This document shows, in pieces, positions 1-11,127 of a DNA stretch of 64,000 bases. The DNA lies in the NCBI GenBank assembly GCA_029553375.1, contig JAKPCH010000018.1, positions 60,616-124,615 of the forward strand. The letters run 5' to 3'. Made by a program: the position numbers and the translations under genes. Position 1 is the stretch's first letter; every line of letters begins with the position of its first letter. The notes beneath the pieces were generated by a model. The model made no database searches and had not been told where the DNA came from. It saw only the letters and a program-made list of their open reading frames with translations. The stretch comes from Deltaproteobacteria bacterium (GTDB lineage: Bacteria; Desulfobacterota; Syntrophia; Syntrophales; UBA8958).

Positions 1-670
1 CCTGGCGGGTGATCAGGAAGCCGCCCCAGCCCAGGGTCTCGTCGATGAGGGCCAACAGGGCCAGGGGGTGGACCGTCCCGTCGCCGTCCAAGAAGAGGTA
101 AAAGCTCCGGCGGTCCGTCTCCTCCCCGCCCACCGGGGACAGGACCCAACCCGCCCCACCCGGCGACGGCAGATGATAGAAACGGCGCCACAGGCCGGGG
201 GCCCGCCGGCCCACGCCGCAGACGAAGCAGTTGCGGTAGTGGGGCAGGGGGGTGAGGTCCCCGGCGGGGAAAGGCGGGGCGTCCGCGTCGCCCGTCCCGC
301 CGGCGACGGGCACCCCGAAGGCCAAAGAGGCCCTGAGGTAGGGTGACGTCCCGCCGACGGGGACCACCTCCCCCCCGATCCCCTCACCGGCGGCACCGAC
401 GCGGACGGTGACCTCGTCGCCCGTCCTCAGGCGGGGTCCACCCCAGCGGAACTCCGCCGTGAAGGGGTAGGGGAGGGTCCCCCCCGCCGGGCCGGGCCTC
501 AGGACACCCGCCAGGGTCGCCACCATCCCCATGGCGACGCCGCCGTGGGGGATGCCCAGCCAGCCCTCCATGCGGTCGTCCATGACCACCCGCGCCCAGG
601 GGCCTCCCTCGTCCCTGCCCGTCTCCCCTTCCCGGAAGAGAAAGGACGTCACGAAACCGTCCCTGACCAT
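1..670 (-). CDS. Hotdog/thioesterase-like protein (C-terminus runs off window)
   Basis: Open minus frame from ATG at 670: MVRDGFVTSFLFREGETGRDEGGPWARVVMDDRMEGWLGIPHGGVAMGMVATLAG...NCFVCGVGRRAPGLW. The HGGVAMGMVA stretch resembles PaaI-like hotdog proteins. This frame is not in the ORF list because it is truncated. Confidence 0.6.
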   Translation of the reverse strand, partial: MVRDGFVTSFLFREGETGRDEGGPWARVVMDDRMEGWLGIPHGGVAMGMVATLAGVLRPGPAGGTLPYPFTAEFRWGGPRLRTGDEVTVRVGAAGEGIGGEVVPVGGTSPYLRASLAFGVPVAGGTGDADAPPFPAGDLTPLPHYRNCFVCGVGRRAPGLWRRFYHLPSPGGAGWVLSPVGGEETDRRSFYLFLDGDGTVHPLALLALIDETLGWGGFLITRQ

Positions 671-792
671 CCCCTTCCACCTCCTGCACCCCGTGATCAA
701 ACCCGGGCCTTTTATATACCTCCCCCCGGGACGTGTAAAGGGGGGAGGGGCGGGTGAATTCGCCCTTCCCAGGGACGCCCTGATGTGATATC

Positions 793-1527
793 ATGCCTGC
801 CCCTATGGAAACGCAGGCCCTGATAATACGCCCCCGGGAAAAGAAGGTCTACCGCTGCCTCTCCTGCGGCGAGGTGGAGAACATGGGCCGCCGCCGTTAC
901 TGTTCCCGCGACTGCCGGCAGAGGCTCCGCCTGAAGCTCGACGCCCGGGTCGGCCTCGTCCAGGCCCTCAACACCCGCTACGGGGCCTTCTACTTCTCCG
1001 ACGACATGATCATCATGGACATCCTCCCCTACGGTTCCCAGGAGATCTTCAGCTTCCTCTTCCCCCGCTCGGCGGGGGCCAAGCCGGCGGAGGACTTCGG
1101 CCGCATGGCGAACCTCCTGGGCGACATCTGGTGGGACGAGAAGAGGCGGACCAACAAGCGCCACCTCGCCTCGGAGCGGGTCCTCGCCCACGCCGTGCGC
1201 AACGGCACCCCCCTCGAGGCGGTTAAGCCCACCCTGATCCATGTCTACACGGTCAACCAGGAGTCCCTGACCCGCCTGCGGATCCACCGCTCCCACCTCT
1301 GGTCGGCGGATCTCAAGGGGATCATCAAGGCGGCCTACCGCCGCCAGGCGAAGCACCATCACCCCGACCTGGGGGGGGACGCCGAGACCTTCCGCAAGAT
1401 CCACAAGGCTTACGAAGAGTTGATGAGCTGGTCGGAGAGGCCGTCGATCCAGAGGCGCCGGGGCCTGCCGGACAAATGGTTCTACGACGGCGAGTCCAAC
1501 CGCTGGTTCCAGCCCCTGGCCCTCTGA
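793..1527 (+). CDS. DnaJ-domain protein with N-terminal Cys-rich zinc-ribbon-like segment
   Basis: C-terminal J domain with HPD motif (AYRRQAKHHHPDLGGDAETFRKIHKAYEEL); N-terminal YRCLSCGEVENMGRRRYCSRDCRQ. Confidence 0.8.
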   Translation: MPAPMETQALIIRPREKKVYRCLSCGEVENMGRRRYCSRDCRQRLRLKLDARVGLVQALNTRYGAFYFSDDMIIMDILPYGSQEIFSFLFPRSAGAKPAEDFGRMANLLGDIWWDEKRRTNKRHLASERVLAHAVRNGTPLEAVKPTLIHVYTVNQESLTRLRIHRSHLWSADLKGIIKAAYRRQAKHHHPDLGGDAETFRKIHKAYEELMSWSERPSIQRRRGLPDKWFYDGESNRWFQPLAL

Positions 1528-1566
1528 GGGTCCGTTTGCATCCCCGGTAGAGAGGAGAGAGGCGTC

Positions 1567-3573
1567 GTGCCCGGAGAGCTCCTGTCGGACATGATCATCA
1601 TCTTCGGTATCTCCGTGGCGGTGATCATCGTCTTTCAGAAACTGCGCCTCCCCTCCCTCGTGGGTTTCGTCTTCACGGGGATGCTGGCGGGGCCCTACGG
1701 CCTGGGGCTCATCAAGCTCAGGGAAAACGTGGACACCCTGGCGGAGCTGGGGGTGGTGGCCCTCCTGTTCACCATCGGCCTCGAGTTCTCCCTGAGGAAC
1801 CTCCTCCAGATCCGCCGCTGGGTCATCGCGGGCGGGACCGTCCAGGTGGGCCTGACGACCCTCCTGGGGGCCCTCGTGTCCCTCCTCTTCGGCCACCCCC
1901 CGGGCCGTTCCATTTTCTTCGGGTTCCTCCTGGCCCTCTCCAGCACGGCCATCGTCATGAAGATCTCCCAGGACCGGGGGGAGATCGAAAGCCCCCAGGG
2001 GAGGAGCGCCCTGGCCATCCTCATCTTCCAGGACCTGATCGTGGTCCCCATGATCCTCCTCACGCCCCTTCTGGGCGGTATGGCCCTCGAGTTGTCCCCC
2101 GCCCTCTTCGGGGGTCTCGTCAAGGGGGTGGCGGCCCTCCTACTCATCGTGGCGGGGGCCAAGTGGTTCGTCCCCTACCTCCTCCACCAGGCGGCGGCGG
2201 CGCGGAACCGGGAGGTCTTCCTGATGGCCGTGGTCATCATCGCCCTGAGCATCGCCTGGCTGACCCACGCCGCCGGTCTCTCCCTGGCCCTGGGGGCCTT
2301 CCTGGCGGGCCTCATCATCTCCGAGTCGGAGTACAGCCATCAGGCGGCGGGGCACGTCCTGCCCTTCCGGGACATCTTCACGAGCTTCTTCTTCGTCTCC
2401 ATCGGGATGCTCCTGGACACGGCCTTCCTCCTCGAACACCCCCTTTTGATCTGCGCCCTCGTCCTGGCCGTCCTGGCCGTCAAATCCCTCACGGGCACCC
2501 TGGCCGTGGCGTGGCAGGGCCTGCCCCTGAGGATGGCCGTCGCCGCCGGTCTCTCCCTCTCCCAGATCGGCGAGTTCTCCTTCATCCTCGCCAAGATCGG
2601 GGCGGGGTACGACCTCATCGGGGGGGAAACCTACGCCCTGTTCCTCGCCGTCTCCGCCGTCACCATGGCCCTGACGCCCTTCATCATCCCCGCCGCCCCC
2701 CGCGTCGGCCGTGCCGTCTCCCGGCTCCCCCTGCCCCCGGCCTGGACGGCGGGACGCCTCACCCGGCAGACCGTCCCCAAGGCCGCCCTCAAGGACCACC
2801 TCGTGATCGTCGGTTTCGGCCTCAACGGCCGCAACGTGGCCCGGGCCTCCCAGAAGGCGGGGATACCCTACCTGATCCTCGAGACGAATCCCGAAACGGT
2901 AAGGAGGGAGCGGGAGAAGGGGGAACCCGTCGTGTACGGCGACGCCACGAGCCAGACGGTCCTGGAACACGCCGGGATCGCCGCCGCCCGTTCCATCGTC
3001 ATCGTCATCAACGACGCCGCCGCCGCCCGGCGGATCACCGAGCTGGCCCGCCGCCTCAACCCCCGGATCCACATCATCGTCCGCACCCGCTTCCTCCAGG
3101 AGATGGAGGCCCTCTACCGTCTCGGGGCCGACGAGGTCATACCCGAGGAGTTCGAGACCTCCGTGGAGATCTTCTCCCGGGTCCTGAGAAAGTACCTCGT
3201 GCCCCGGCCGGAGATCGAGCGGTTCATCGCCGAGACGCGGGCGGACGGCTACGAGATGTTCCGCACCCTCTCCCCCGAGGCCGCCACCTGCTCGGAGATC
3301 TCCATCTGCCTCCCCGACACGGAGGTCGCCACCTTCCGCCTCGAAGCAGGGGCCCCCGCCGCCGACAGGACCATCGGTCAACTGGCCCTGCGGAAGGAAC
3401 ACGGCGTGACGGTCCTGGCCGTCCGCCGGGGAGGGGAACTGATCTACAACCCCTCCGCGGAGCTGACCCTGAGGGCCTCGGACGTCCTGGTCGTCTTCGG
3501 GGAGCCGGACCGGATCGCCCTCGTCGCCCCCCTCTTCACGGCCGGCCCGGCGGGAGGCAAAGAATCAGAATAG
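1567..3573 (+). CDS. CPA2-family cation:proton antiporter with TrkA-N and TrkA-C domains (KefB/YbaL-like)
   Basis: Multiple TM helices, then HLVIVGFGLNGRNVARASQKAGIPYLILETNPETV (Rossmann RCK domain) and a C-terminal RCK_C-like segment. Confidence 0.9.
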   Translation: MPGELLSDMIIIFGISVAVIIVFQKLRLPSLVGFVFTGMLAGPYGLGLIKLRENVDTLAELGVVALLFTIGLEFSLRNLLQIRRWVIAGGTVQVGLTTLLGALVSLLFGHPPGRSIFFGFLLALSSTAIVMKISQDRGEIESPQGRSALAILIFQDLIVVPMILLTPLLGGMALELSPALFGGLVKGVAALLLIVAGAKWFVPYLLHQAAAARNREVFLMAVVIIALSIAWLTHAAGLSLALGAFLAGLIISESEYSHQAAGHVLPFRDIFTSFFFVSIGMLLDTAFLLEHPLLICALVLAVLAVKSLTGTLAVAWQGLPLRMAVAAGLSLSQIGEFSFILAKIGAGYDLIGGETYALFLAVSAVTMALTPFIIPAAPRVGRAVSRLPLPPAWTAGRLTRQTVPKAALKDHLVIVGFGLNGRNVARASQKAGIPYLILETNPETVRREREKGEPVVYGDATSQTVLEHAGIAAARSIVIVINDAAAARRITELARRLNPRIHIIVRTRFLQEMEALYRLGADEVIPEEFETSVEIFSRVLRKYLVPRPEIERFIAETRADGYEMFRTLSPEAATCSEISICLPDTEVATFRLEAGAPAADRTIGQLALRKEHGVTVLAVRRGGELIYNPSAELTLRASDVLVVFGEPDRIALVAPLFTAGPAGGKESE

Positions 3574-4932
3574 GTGTCCCAGCAGTTCCTTGAGGTCGCC
3601 GACGGCCAGGCGCCTGATGCGGGCCTTTTCCCCGGCGGGGGCCTTGACGCGGGGCAGGAGGCAGGAGGAGAAGCCGAGGCGGGCCGCCTCCCTTACGCGG
3701 AGATCGGGATGGGCCACGGCCCGCACCTCCCCCGCCAGACCGACCTCCCCGAAGACGACGGTGTGGGGTTTCACGGGACGGTCGAGGAAGGCCGAGACGA
3801 GGGAGGCGACGACGGCGAGATCGGCGGCCGTCTCCGTGACCTTCACCCCCCCGGCGACGTTGAGGTAGATATCGTGACCGCCCAGCTGCAACCCCAGGAT
3901 CTTGTCCACGACGGCCACGAGGAGGGAGAGGCGGTTGGCGTCCAGGCCGATGGCCGTCCTGCGGGGCATCCCGAAGGTGGCGGGGACGACGAGGGACTGG
4001 ATCTCCACGAGGAGGGGGCGCGTACCCTCCACTAAGGCCGTCACGGCCATCCCGGGGACGGCCTCCTCCCGCTGGGAAAGGAAATAGGCCGAGGGGTTGG
4101 GGACCTCCGTGAGGCCCCCCTGTCCCATCTCGAAGACCCCGATCTCCCCCGCGGGCCCGAAGCGGTTCTTGACGCTGCGGACAATGCGGTAGGCGTGGCT
4201 GCCGTCCCCCTCGAAGTACAGGACGGCGTCCACCATGTGCTCCAGGACCCGGGGCCCGGCGATGGCACCGTCCTTCGTCACGTGGCCCACTAAAAAGACG
4301 GGGATGCCCGTCCTCTTGGCGAAGAGGATGAGGCGCTGGGCCGTCTCCCGCACCTGCCCCACCGTCCCCGGGGCCGACGAGAGGGACCCGAGGTAGAGGG
4401 TCTGGACGGAATCCACCACGGCCGCCGCCGGCCGCAATTCCTCCAGGCGGGCGATGATCTCCTCCACGTCGATCTCCACGAGGACGTAGAGGTCCGGCGA
4501 CCGGGCCTCGATCCTCTCGCCCCGCATCTTGATCTGCCCCGCCCCCTCCTCGCCGGAGACGTAGAGGACCTTCCGACCCCCCCGGGCGAGGCCGTTCAAG
4601 ACCTGGAGGAGGAGGGTGGACTTGCCGATCCCCGGTTCCCCGCCGACGAGGACCGCCGACCCCCTGACGATCCCCCCGCCCAGGACGCGGTCCATCTCCC
4701 CCATCCCCGTCGAGACCCGTTCCCCGTCCTCGGCTGCGATGAGGGCCAGGGGGCGGGGGGCCTCGCGGGTGAGGTTCAGGCGGCGGTCCCAGGGCGTCTC
4801 CCGGCGCGCCTCCTCCTCGGCGAAGGTGTTCCATTCACCGCAGGCGGGGCATTTCCCCAGCCACTTGGGCGATCGATGGCCGCAGAGGCGGCAGGAAAAA
4901 ACCGTCTTGACCTTTGTCTCGTCCCTGGCCAT
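3565..4932 (-). CDS. radA: DNA repair protein RadA
   Basis: CRLCGHRSPKWLGKCPACGEWNTF zinc finger, GGEPGIGKSTLLLQ Walker A, KNRFG motif, C-terminal Lon-like domain. Start ATG at 4932 (MARDETKVKTVFSC). Confidence 0.96.
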   Translation of the reverse strand: MARDETKVKTVFSCRLCGHRSPKWLGKCPACGEWNTFAEEEARRETPWDRRLNLTREAPRPLALIAAEDGERVSTGMGEMDRVLGGGIVRGSAVLVGGEPGIGKSTLLLQVLNGLARGGRKVLYVSGEEGAGQIKMRGERIEARSPDLYVLVEIDVEEIIARLEELRPAAAVVDSVQTLYLGSLSSAPGTVGQVRETAQRLILFAKRTGIPVFLVGHVTKDGAIAGPRVLEHMVDAVLYFEGDGSHAYRIVRSVKNRFGPAGEIGVFEMGQGGLTEVPNPSAYFLSQREEAVPGMAVTALVEGTRPLLVEIQSLVVPATFGMPRRTAIGLDANRLSLLVAVVDKILGLQLGGHDIYLNVAGGVKVTETAADLAVVASLVSAFLDRPVKPHTVVFGEVGLAGEVRAVAHPDLRVREAARLGFSSCLLPRVKAPAGEKARIRRLAVGDLKELLGHLF

Positions 4933-5067
4933 CCCCGACCCCTCCGAGGGGAGAGATAGCCCAAGGGAAGGGCCGTGGCAAGGGGATTTTGGGGAGAAAA
5001 TTTCTTGAATAATCCCGTGGATCCTGATAGGTGATTCTGCTTGCGATTTATGGAAGGAGAACAACCA

Positions 5068-6204
5068 ATGCACAACCCCAATTTCAGTTCCGGTCCCTGC
5101 AGCAAGAGACCCTCATGGAACCTCCAGGCCCTCGCCGACGCCGCCGTGGGTCGTTCCCACCGTTCCGCCCTGGGTAAGGAGAAGCTGGCGAAGGCCATCG
5201 AAGAAACGAAGCGGATCCTCGAGATCCCGGCGGGCTACCAGGTCGGTATCATGCCCGCCTCCGACACGGGGGCCTTCGAGGCGGCCCTGTGGTCCCTCCT
5301 CGGCCCCCGGCCGGTGACGGTCCTCGTCTGGGAGAGCTTCTCCGAGGGCTGGGCGACGGACGTGGCGAAACAGCTCAAACTCAACCCCACGATCCTGCGG
5401 GCCGATTACGGCAAGATCCCGGACCTTAAGGCCGTCGACTGGTCCGGCGACGTCGTCTTCGTGGCCAACGGCACGACGAGCGGCGTCAAGATCCCCGACT
5501 GGGAATGGATCCCCGCCGACCGCGAGGGCCTTTCCATCTGCGACGCCACGAGCGCCGTCTTCGCCATGGAGGTGGACTGGGCGAAGGTGGACGCCCTCAC
5601 CTTCTCGTGGCAGAAGTGCCTCGGCTCCGAGGCGGCCCACGGGATGCTCGTCCTGGGCCCGCGTGCCCAGGAGCGCATCGCCGCCTACGATCCCCCCTGG
5701 CCCCTCCCCAAGATCTTCCGGATGAAAAAGGCGGGGAAGCTGGACCTCGCCATCTTCCAGGGGGACACGATCAACACCCCCTCCATGCTCTGCGTCGAGG
5801 ACTACCTCGATGCCCTGGCCTGGGCGGCGGGTCTCGGCCTGAAGGGCCTCATCGCCCGCTCCGAGGCCAACCTCGGGGTCGTGGAGGAGTTCGTCGCCGC
5901 CAACGACTGGATCGCCTTCCTGGCGGAGGACAAGAAGATCCGTTCCAACACCTCCGTCTGCCTCACCGTCGTCGCCGAAGAGGTCCGGAGGCTGGCGCCG
6001 GCGGAGCGGGAGAAGTTCCTCAAGGGGATCTCGAGCGAGCTGGCGAAGCGGAAGATCGCCTACGACATCAACTCCTACCGGGACGCACCGGCGGGTTTCC
6101 GCTTCTGGTGCGGCCCGACGGTGGAACCCGGGGACCTGAGAACGGCCCTGGGGGCCCTCAAGGAGGTCTACGAAGAGAGGGTCAAGGCCCTCGGTCACAA
6201 CTGA
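5068..6204 (+). CDS. serC: Phosphoserine aminotransferase
   Basis: [23 protein letters not shown]-type region and [16 protein letters not shown]-lysine region; directly upstream of serA. Confidence 0.88.
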   Translation: MHNPNFSSGPCSKRPSWNLQALADAAVGRSHRSALGKEKLAKAIEETKRILEIPAGYQVGIMPASDTGAFEAALWSLLGPRPVTVLVWESFSEGWATDVAKQLKLNPTILRADYGKIPDLKAVDWSGDVVFVANGTTSGVKIPDWEWIPADREGLSICDATSAVFAMEVDWAKVDALTFSWQKCLGSEAAHGMLVLGPRAQERIAAYDPPWPLPKIFRMKKAGKLDLAIFQGDTINTPSMLCVEDYLDALAWAAGLGLKGLIARSEANLGVVEEFVAANDWIAFLAEDKKIRSNTSVCLTVVAEEVRRLAPAEREKFLKGISSELAKRKIAYDINSYRDAPAGFRFWCGPTVEPGDLRTALGALKEVYEERVKALGHN

Positions 6205-6232
6205 AGAGATACAGACAAGGAGCACTGAACCC

Positions 6233-7816
6233 ATGAAAAAGGTCCTCATCAGCGACAACCTGTCGGCGGAAGGGGTGGCCGTGTTCCGCAACACCCCGGG
6301 GATCGAGGTGGACGTCATGACCAACCTCACCCCCGACGAGCTTCGGGGTGTCATCAAGGAGTACGACGGTCTCGTGATCCGCAGCGCCACCAAGGTCACC
6401 AAGGAGATCATCGACGCGGCGGAAAACCTCAAGGTCATCGGCCGGGCCGGGAGCGGTCTGGACAACGTGGACATCGGCGCCGCCAGCAAGAGGGGGATCG
6501 TCGTCATGAACACCCCCGGCGGCAACACCATCACGACGGGGGAGCACGCCATCGCCCTCATGGTCTCCCTGGCCAGGAAGATCCCCCAGGCCACGGCCTC
6601 CATGAAGGCCGGCAAGTGGGAGAAGAACAAGTTCATCGGCAACGAGCTCTTCAACAAGGTCCTGGGGGTCATCGGCATCGGCCGCGTTGGCTCCATCGTC
6701 GCCGACCGGGCCCTGGGACTGAAGATGCGCGTCATCGCCTACGACCCCTTCATCTCCCGCGAGGCGGCGGAGAAACTGGGCATCACCCTCGTCTCCCTCG
6801 ACGAACTCCTGAAGGAGGCGGATTTCATCACCATCCACACCCCCATGACGAAGGAGACCCGGGGCCTCATCAACGCCAACGCCTTCGCCAAGATGAAAAA
6901 GGGGGTCTACATCATCAACTGCGCCCGGGGCGGGATCGTGAGCGAGAAGGATCTCTATGACGCCCTCGTGTCGGGCAAGGTGGCCGGGGCGGCCCTCGAC
7001 GTCTTCGAGGAGGAGCCCACGAAGAACATGGACCTCATCTCCCTGCCCAACGTCATCTGCACGCCCCACCTCGGGGCCTCGACGGACGAGGCGCAGATCA
7101 ATGTCGCCGTCGCCATCGCCAAGCAGATGGCGGCCTATCTCACGACGGGGGAGATCGTCAACGCCGTCAACTTCCCCTCCGTGAGCGCCGAGCTCCTGAA
7201 CGTCATCGAGCCCTACCTCGATCTCGCCGAAAAGCTGGGGAAATTCCACATCCAGCTCGTCACGGGGGGGATCCAGGAGGTGAAGGTGGAATACAGCGGC
7301 AAGATCCTGGACTACAACGTCGCGCCCCTGACCATCGCCCTCCTCAAGGGTCTTTTGACCCCCATCCTCAAGGAGAACGTCAACTACATCAACGCCCCCG
7401 TGGTGGCCAAGGAGCGGGGCATCCGGGTCGTGGAGGCGAAGAGCACGGAGATGAAGGACTACACCAGCCTCATCACCCTGAAGATCAAGACCTCCCAGGA
7501 GGAGAGCTGCACCGCCGGGGCCCTCTTCGGCCTCAAGGACCCCCGGATCGTCCGGGTGAATCAGTTCGTCATGGACGTGGTGCCCGAGGGGAACATGCTC
7601 GTCCTCTACAACTACGACCGCCCCGGCGTCATCGGCAACATCGGGACGACCCTGGGGAATCACAACGTCAACATCGCCCGGCTCCACCTGAGTCGGGAGC
7701 AGGTGGACCAGAAGGCCCTCGTCATCCTCAGCACGGACGGGGTCGTGCCCCCGGAGGTGATGGAAAAATTGAGGCGCCTGCCCAACGTCATCTCCGTGAC
7801 GGACCTCGAGATGTAA
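6233..7816 (+). CDS. serA: D-3-phosphoglycerate dehydrogenase (with ACT domain)
   Basis: KVLISDNLSAEGVAVF, GRAGSGLDNVDI, GVIGIGRVGSIVA, NCARGGIVSEKDL; C-terminal ACT (NYDRPGVIGNIGTTLGNHNVNIARL). Confidence 0.97.
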   Translation: MKKVLISDNLSAEGVAVFRNTPGIEVDVMTNLTPDELRGVIKEYDGLVIRSATKVTKEIIDAAENLKVIGRAGSGLDNVDIGAASKRGIVVMNTPGGNTITTGEHAIALMVSLARKIPQATASMKAGKWEKNKFIGNELFNKVLGVIGIGRVGSIVADRALGLKMRVIAYDPFISREAAEKLGITLVSLDELLKEADFITIHTPMTKETRGLINANAFAKMKKGVYIINCARGGIVSEKDLYDALVSGKVAGAALDVFEEEPTKNMDLISLPNVICTPHLGASTDEAQINVAVAIAKQMAAYLTTGEIVNAVNFPSVSAELLNVIEPYLDLAEKLGKFHIQLVTGGIQEVKVEYSGKILDYNVAPLTIALLKGLLTPILKENVNYINAPVVAKERGIRVVEAKSTEMKDYTSLITLKIKTSQEESCTAGALFGLKDPRIVRVNQFVMDVVPEGNMLVLYNYDRPGVIGNIGTTLGNHNVNIARLHLSREQVDQKALVILSTDGVVPPEVMEKLRRLPNVISVTDLEM

Positions 7817-9151
<1,335 letters not shown>

Positions 9152-9167
9152 GGGGGAAGTTTTGACC

Positions 9168-9196
9168 TTGACAGGGAGGGGCGTTGCTGTTAAGAG
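9168..9196 (+). promoter_or_regulatory. Candidate sigma70-type promoter for tRNA-Lys
   Basis: Perfect -35 TTGACA (9168-9173), 17-nt spacer, TAAGAG (-10-like, 9191-9196), about 25 nt before the tRNA. Confidence 0.45.
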
Positions 9197-9220
9197 ACGC
9201 CCCCTTCCCGGTATCCCGAA

Positions 9221-9296
9221 GGGACGTTAGCTCAGGCGGTAGAGCAGCGGACTTTTAATCCGTTGGTCGCGGGTTCGATTCCCGCACGTCCCACCA
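9221..9296 (+). tRNA. tRNA-Lys (anticodon TTT), CCA encoded
   Basis: GGGACGTTAGCTCAGGCGGTAGAGCAGCGGACTTTTAATCCGTTGGTCGCGGGTTCGATTCCCGCACGTCCCACCA folds as a canonical cloverleaf; acceptor GGGACGT/ACGTCCC. Confidence 0.97.
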
Positions 9297-9483
9297 TACC
9301 AAACTAACATTTTATCCCATTTTTCCGACTACGCAGCGGCCCTGGAAAGACAAATTATGCGCGTAGCATAAGGTTTAACTCCTTGATATCATTGAGCGAA
9401 AACCTACGCTTAGGCAGCGATTGAGGATTTTGCAAATTCTCGATATTATTGAACTTTATTGAAAAACGCCGTGTCGGCCCCCG

Positions 9484-10230
9484 ATGGGAAAAGTTTTTAG
9501 GTTTCACTCATATTTATCCTGCGGCCTCCTCCTGGCGGCCATGGCCCCCCTCTTCCTCCCGGGGGGCTGCCGGGGGGAGACGGACGTCGAGGGGCGCTAC
9601 CGGGCCCTGCGGGAGGCCATGGTGGCACGCCAGATCGCCGACCGGGGGGTCCGCCACGAGGGGGTCCTGGCGGCGATGCGCAAGGTCCCCCGCCACCTCT
9701 TCGTGCCCCCCCATCTGCGCCCCCTGGCCTACGGGGACCATCCCCTCCCCATCGGCGAGGGCCAGACCATCTCCCAGCCCTACATCGTCGCCCTCATGAC
9801 GGAGGCCCTCGCCCCCGACCGGTCCATGAAGGTCCTCGAGATCGGCACCGGTTCCGGTTACCAGGCCGCCGTCCTGGCGGAGCTCTGCCGCGAGGTCTTC
9901 ACCATCGAGATCATCCCTTCCCTCGCCAGGAAGGCCCAAGAGATCCTCGGCAGGACCTACCCCAACGTCCGGGTCCGCATCGGCGACGGCTACCGGGGCT
10001 GGCCCGAGGAGGCCCCCTTCGACGCCGTCATCGTCACCTGCTCCCCCCGGGCCGTCCCCGAGCCCCTCATCGCCCAGCTCCGCGAGGGCGGCAGGATGAT
10101 CATCCCCGTGGGGGAGGCGGGGGCCCAGGAGCTCGTCCTCCTGAAGAAGGAAAAGGGCCGTCTCCGCCGGCACTCCATCCTCCCCGTCCGTTTCGTCCCC
10201 ATGGTCGATCCTCGGGGCGGTATCTACTGA
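9484..10230 (+). CDS. pcm: Protein-L-isoaspartate O-methyltransferase, with predicted lipoprotein-type N-terminus
   Basis: VLEIGTGSGYQAAVLAEL SAM motif and DHPLPIGEGQTISQPYIVALM signature. N-terminus MGKVFRFHSYLSCGLLLAAMAPLFLPGGC. Confidence 0.92.
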   Translation: MGKVFRFHSYLSCGLLLAAMAPLFLPGGCRGETDVEGRYRALREAMVARQIADRGVRHEGVLAAMRKVPRHLFVPPHLRPLAYGDHPLPIGEGQTISQPYIVALMTEALAPDRSMKVLEIGTGSGYQAAVLAELCREVFTIEIIPSLARKAQEILGRTYPNVRVRIGDGYRGWPEEAPFDAVIVTCSPRAVPEPLIAQLREGGRMIIPVGEAGAQELVLLKKEKGRLRRHSILPVRFVPMVDPRGGIY

Positions 10231-10272
10231 TCCTCACCGGGATCGATCACCCGGCGCCGCCCCGAAAAGGCC

Positions 10273-10300
10273 TTGACAAAAAGGACGAAAGGGATATCTT
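10273..10300 (+). promoter_or_regulatory. Candidate promoter for the downstream lipoprotein gene
   Basis: TTGACA (10273-10278), N16, TATCTT (10295-10300), about 48 nt upstream of the start codon. Confidence 0.5.
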
Positions 10301-10347
10301 GGGGACGCTTCACAATCCCCAATAAATCCTTGAAGGAGGGAATAGGT

Positions 10348-10941
10348 ATGAGATTTTTTAGGTCCGTTTTCGCATTGACGTTGGTCCTGGCCCTGGTGGC
10401 GTTCCTGGGCGGATGCGCCAAACCCCCCGAGGCGGAAAAGGCGGCCGCCAAGGCGGCCATGGACGCCGCCGTCGGCGCCGGCGCGGACAAGTACGCCGCC
10501 CCTGACTTCGCCGCCGCCAAGAAGGCCTGGGAAGGCGCGGAGGCCCAGATGGGGGAAAAGAAATACGAAGAGGCCAAGCAGGGTTACCTGAACGCCAAGG
10601 CCGCCTTCGACAAGGCCGCCGCCGCGGCGGCGACGGGGAAGACGGCCGCCGTCTCCGAAGCGACGGCCGCCCTGGCCGTCCTCGAGGAAGGGTGGAAAGA
10701 GCTCTCCGCCACGGCCAAGAAGCTGGAGAAGAAACTGAAAGATCAGAAGGACGCCTGGGAGGCCGACATCAAGGCCTTTGAGGAGGGTCTGAAGGCCGCC
10801 AAGGACGCCGTCAACAAAGATCCCCTGGGGGCGAAGAAGAAGGCCGGGGAGCTGAAGGCCCTCCTGGACAAGTGGGACGCCGCCTTCAAGGAGCTGGCCG
10901 CCGTCCCGGAAAAACCCGCCAAGAAGGGTAAGAAGAAGTAG
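10348..10941 (+). CDS. Ala/Lys-rich lipoprotein, coiled-coil/TPR-like
   Basis: Signal MRFFRSVFALTLVLALVAFLGGC (lipobox LGGC); repeated AKKAWEGAEAQM / AKQGYLNAKAAFDKA; good RBS (aaggagg). Confidence 0.75.
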   Translation: MRFFRSVFALTLVLALVAFLGGCAKPPEAEKAAAKAAMDAAVGAGADKYAAPDFAAAKKAWEGAEAQMGEKKYEEAKQGYLNAKAAFDKAAAAAATGKTAAVSEATAALAVLEEGWKELSATAKKLEKKLKDQKDAWEADIKAFEEGLKAAKDAVNKDPLGAKKKAGELKALLDKWDAAFKELAAVPEKPAKKGKKK

Positions 10942-10969
10942 TAGACGCCCGGAAGGGAAACCCGACGAC

Positions 10970-11002
10970 AAGAGGCGTCCCCGGCAGGGGGCGCCTCTTT
11001 TT
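10970..11002 (+). terminator. Rho-independent terminator
   Basis: AAGAGGCGtCCCC-ggca-GGGGgCGCCTCTTttt: long near-perfect stem followed by a T tract, 28 bp after the lipoprotein stop. Confidence 0.9.
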
Positions 11003-11127
11003 GCGTCCCCTCCGTGGTCGCCCGGCGGGAGAGTTTTTGCAAAGCCCCGGGATTTCTGCTATCATGAAAACCCGTGAATCCCCGGGTCGCCGGGGACGGT
11101 AAAATCAGTAAGGGGGACTGTTCGGAG

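Noticed and set aside
712-1896. 394-aa minus-strand ORF opposite the J-domain and antiporter genes
   Set aside because: Low-complexity Glu/Gly/Asp/His translation typical of the antisense frame of GC-rich genes; no domain; the opposite strand has strong homology.
2140-3402. 420-aa minus-strand ORF opposite the antiporter
   Set aside because: Antisense artefact of high-GC codon usage.
9174-9209. Hairpin GGGAGGGGCGT...ACGCCCCCTTCCC after purA as a terminator
   Set aside because: Stem is plausible but there is no T tract, and it overlaps the likely tRNA promoter spacer; not called.
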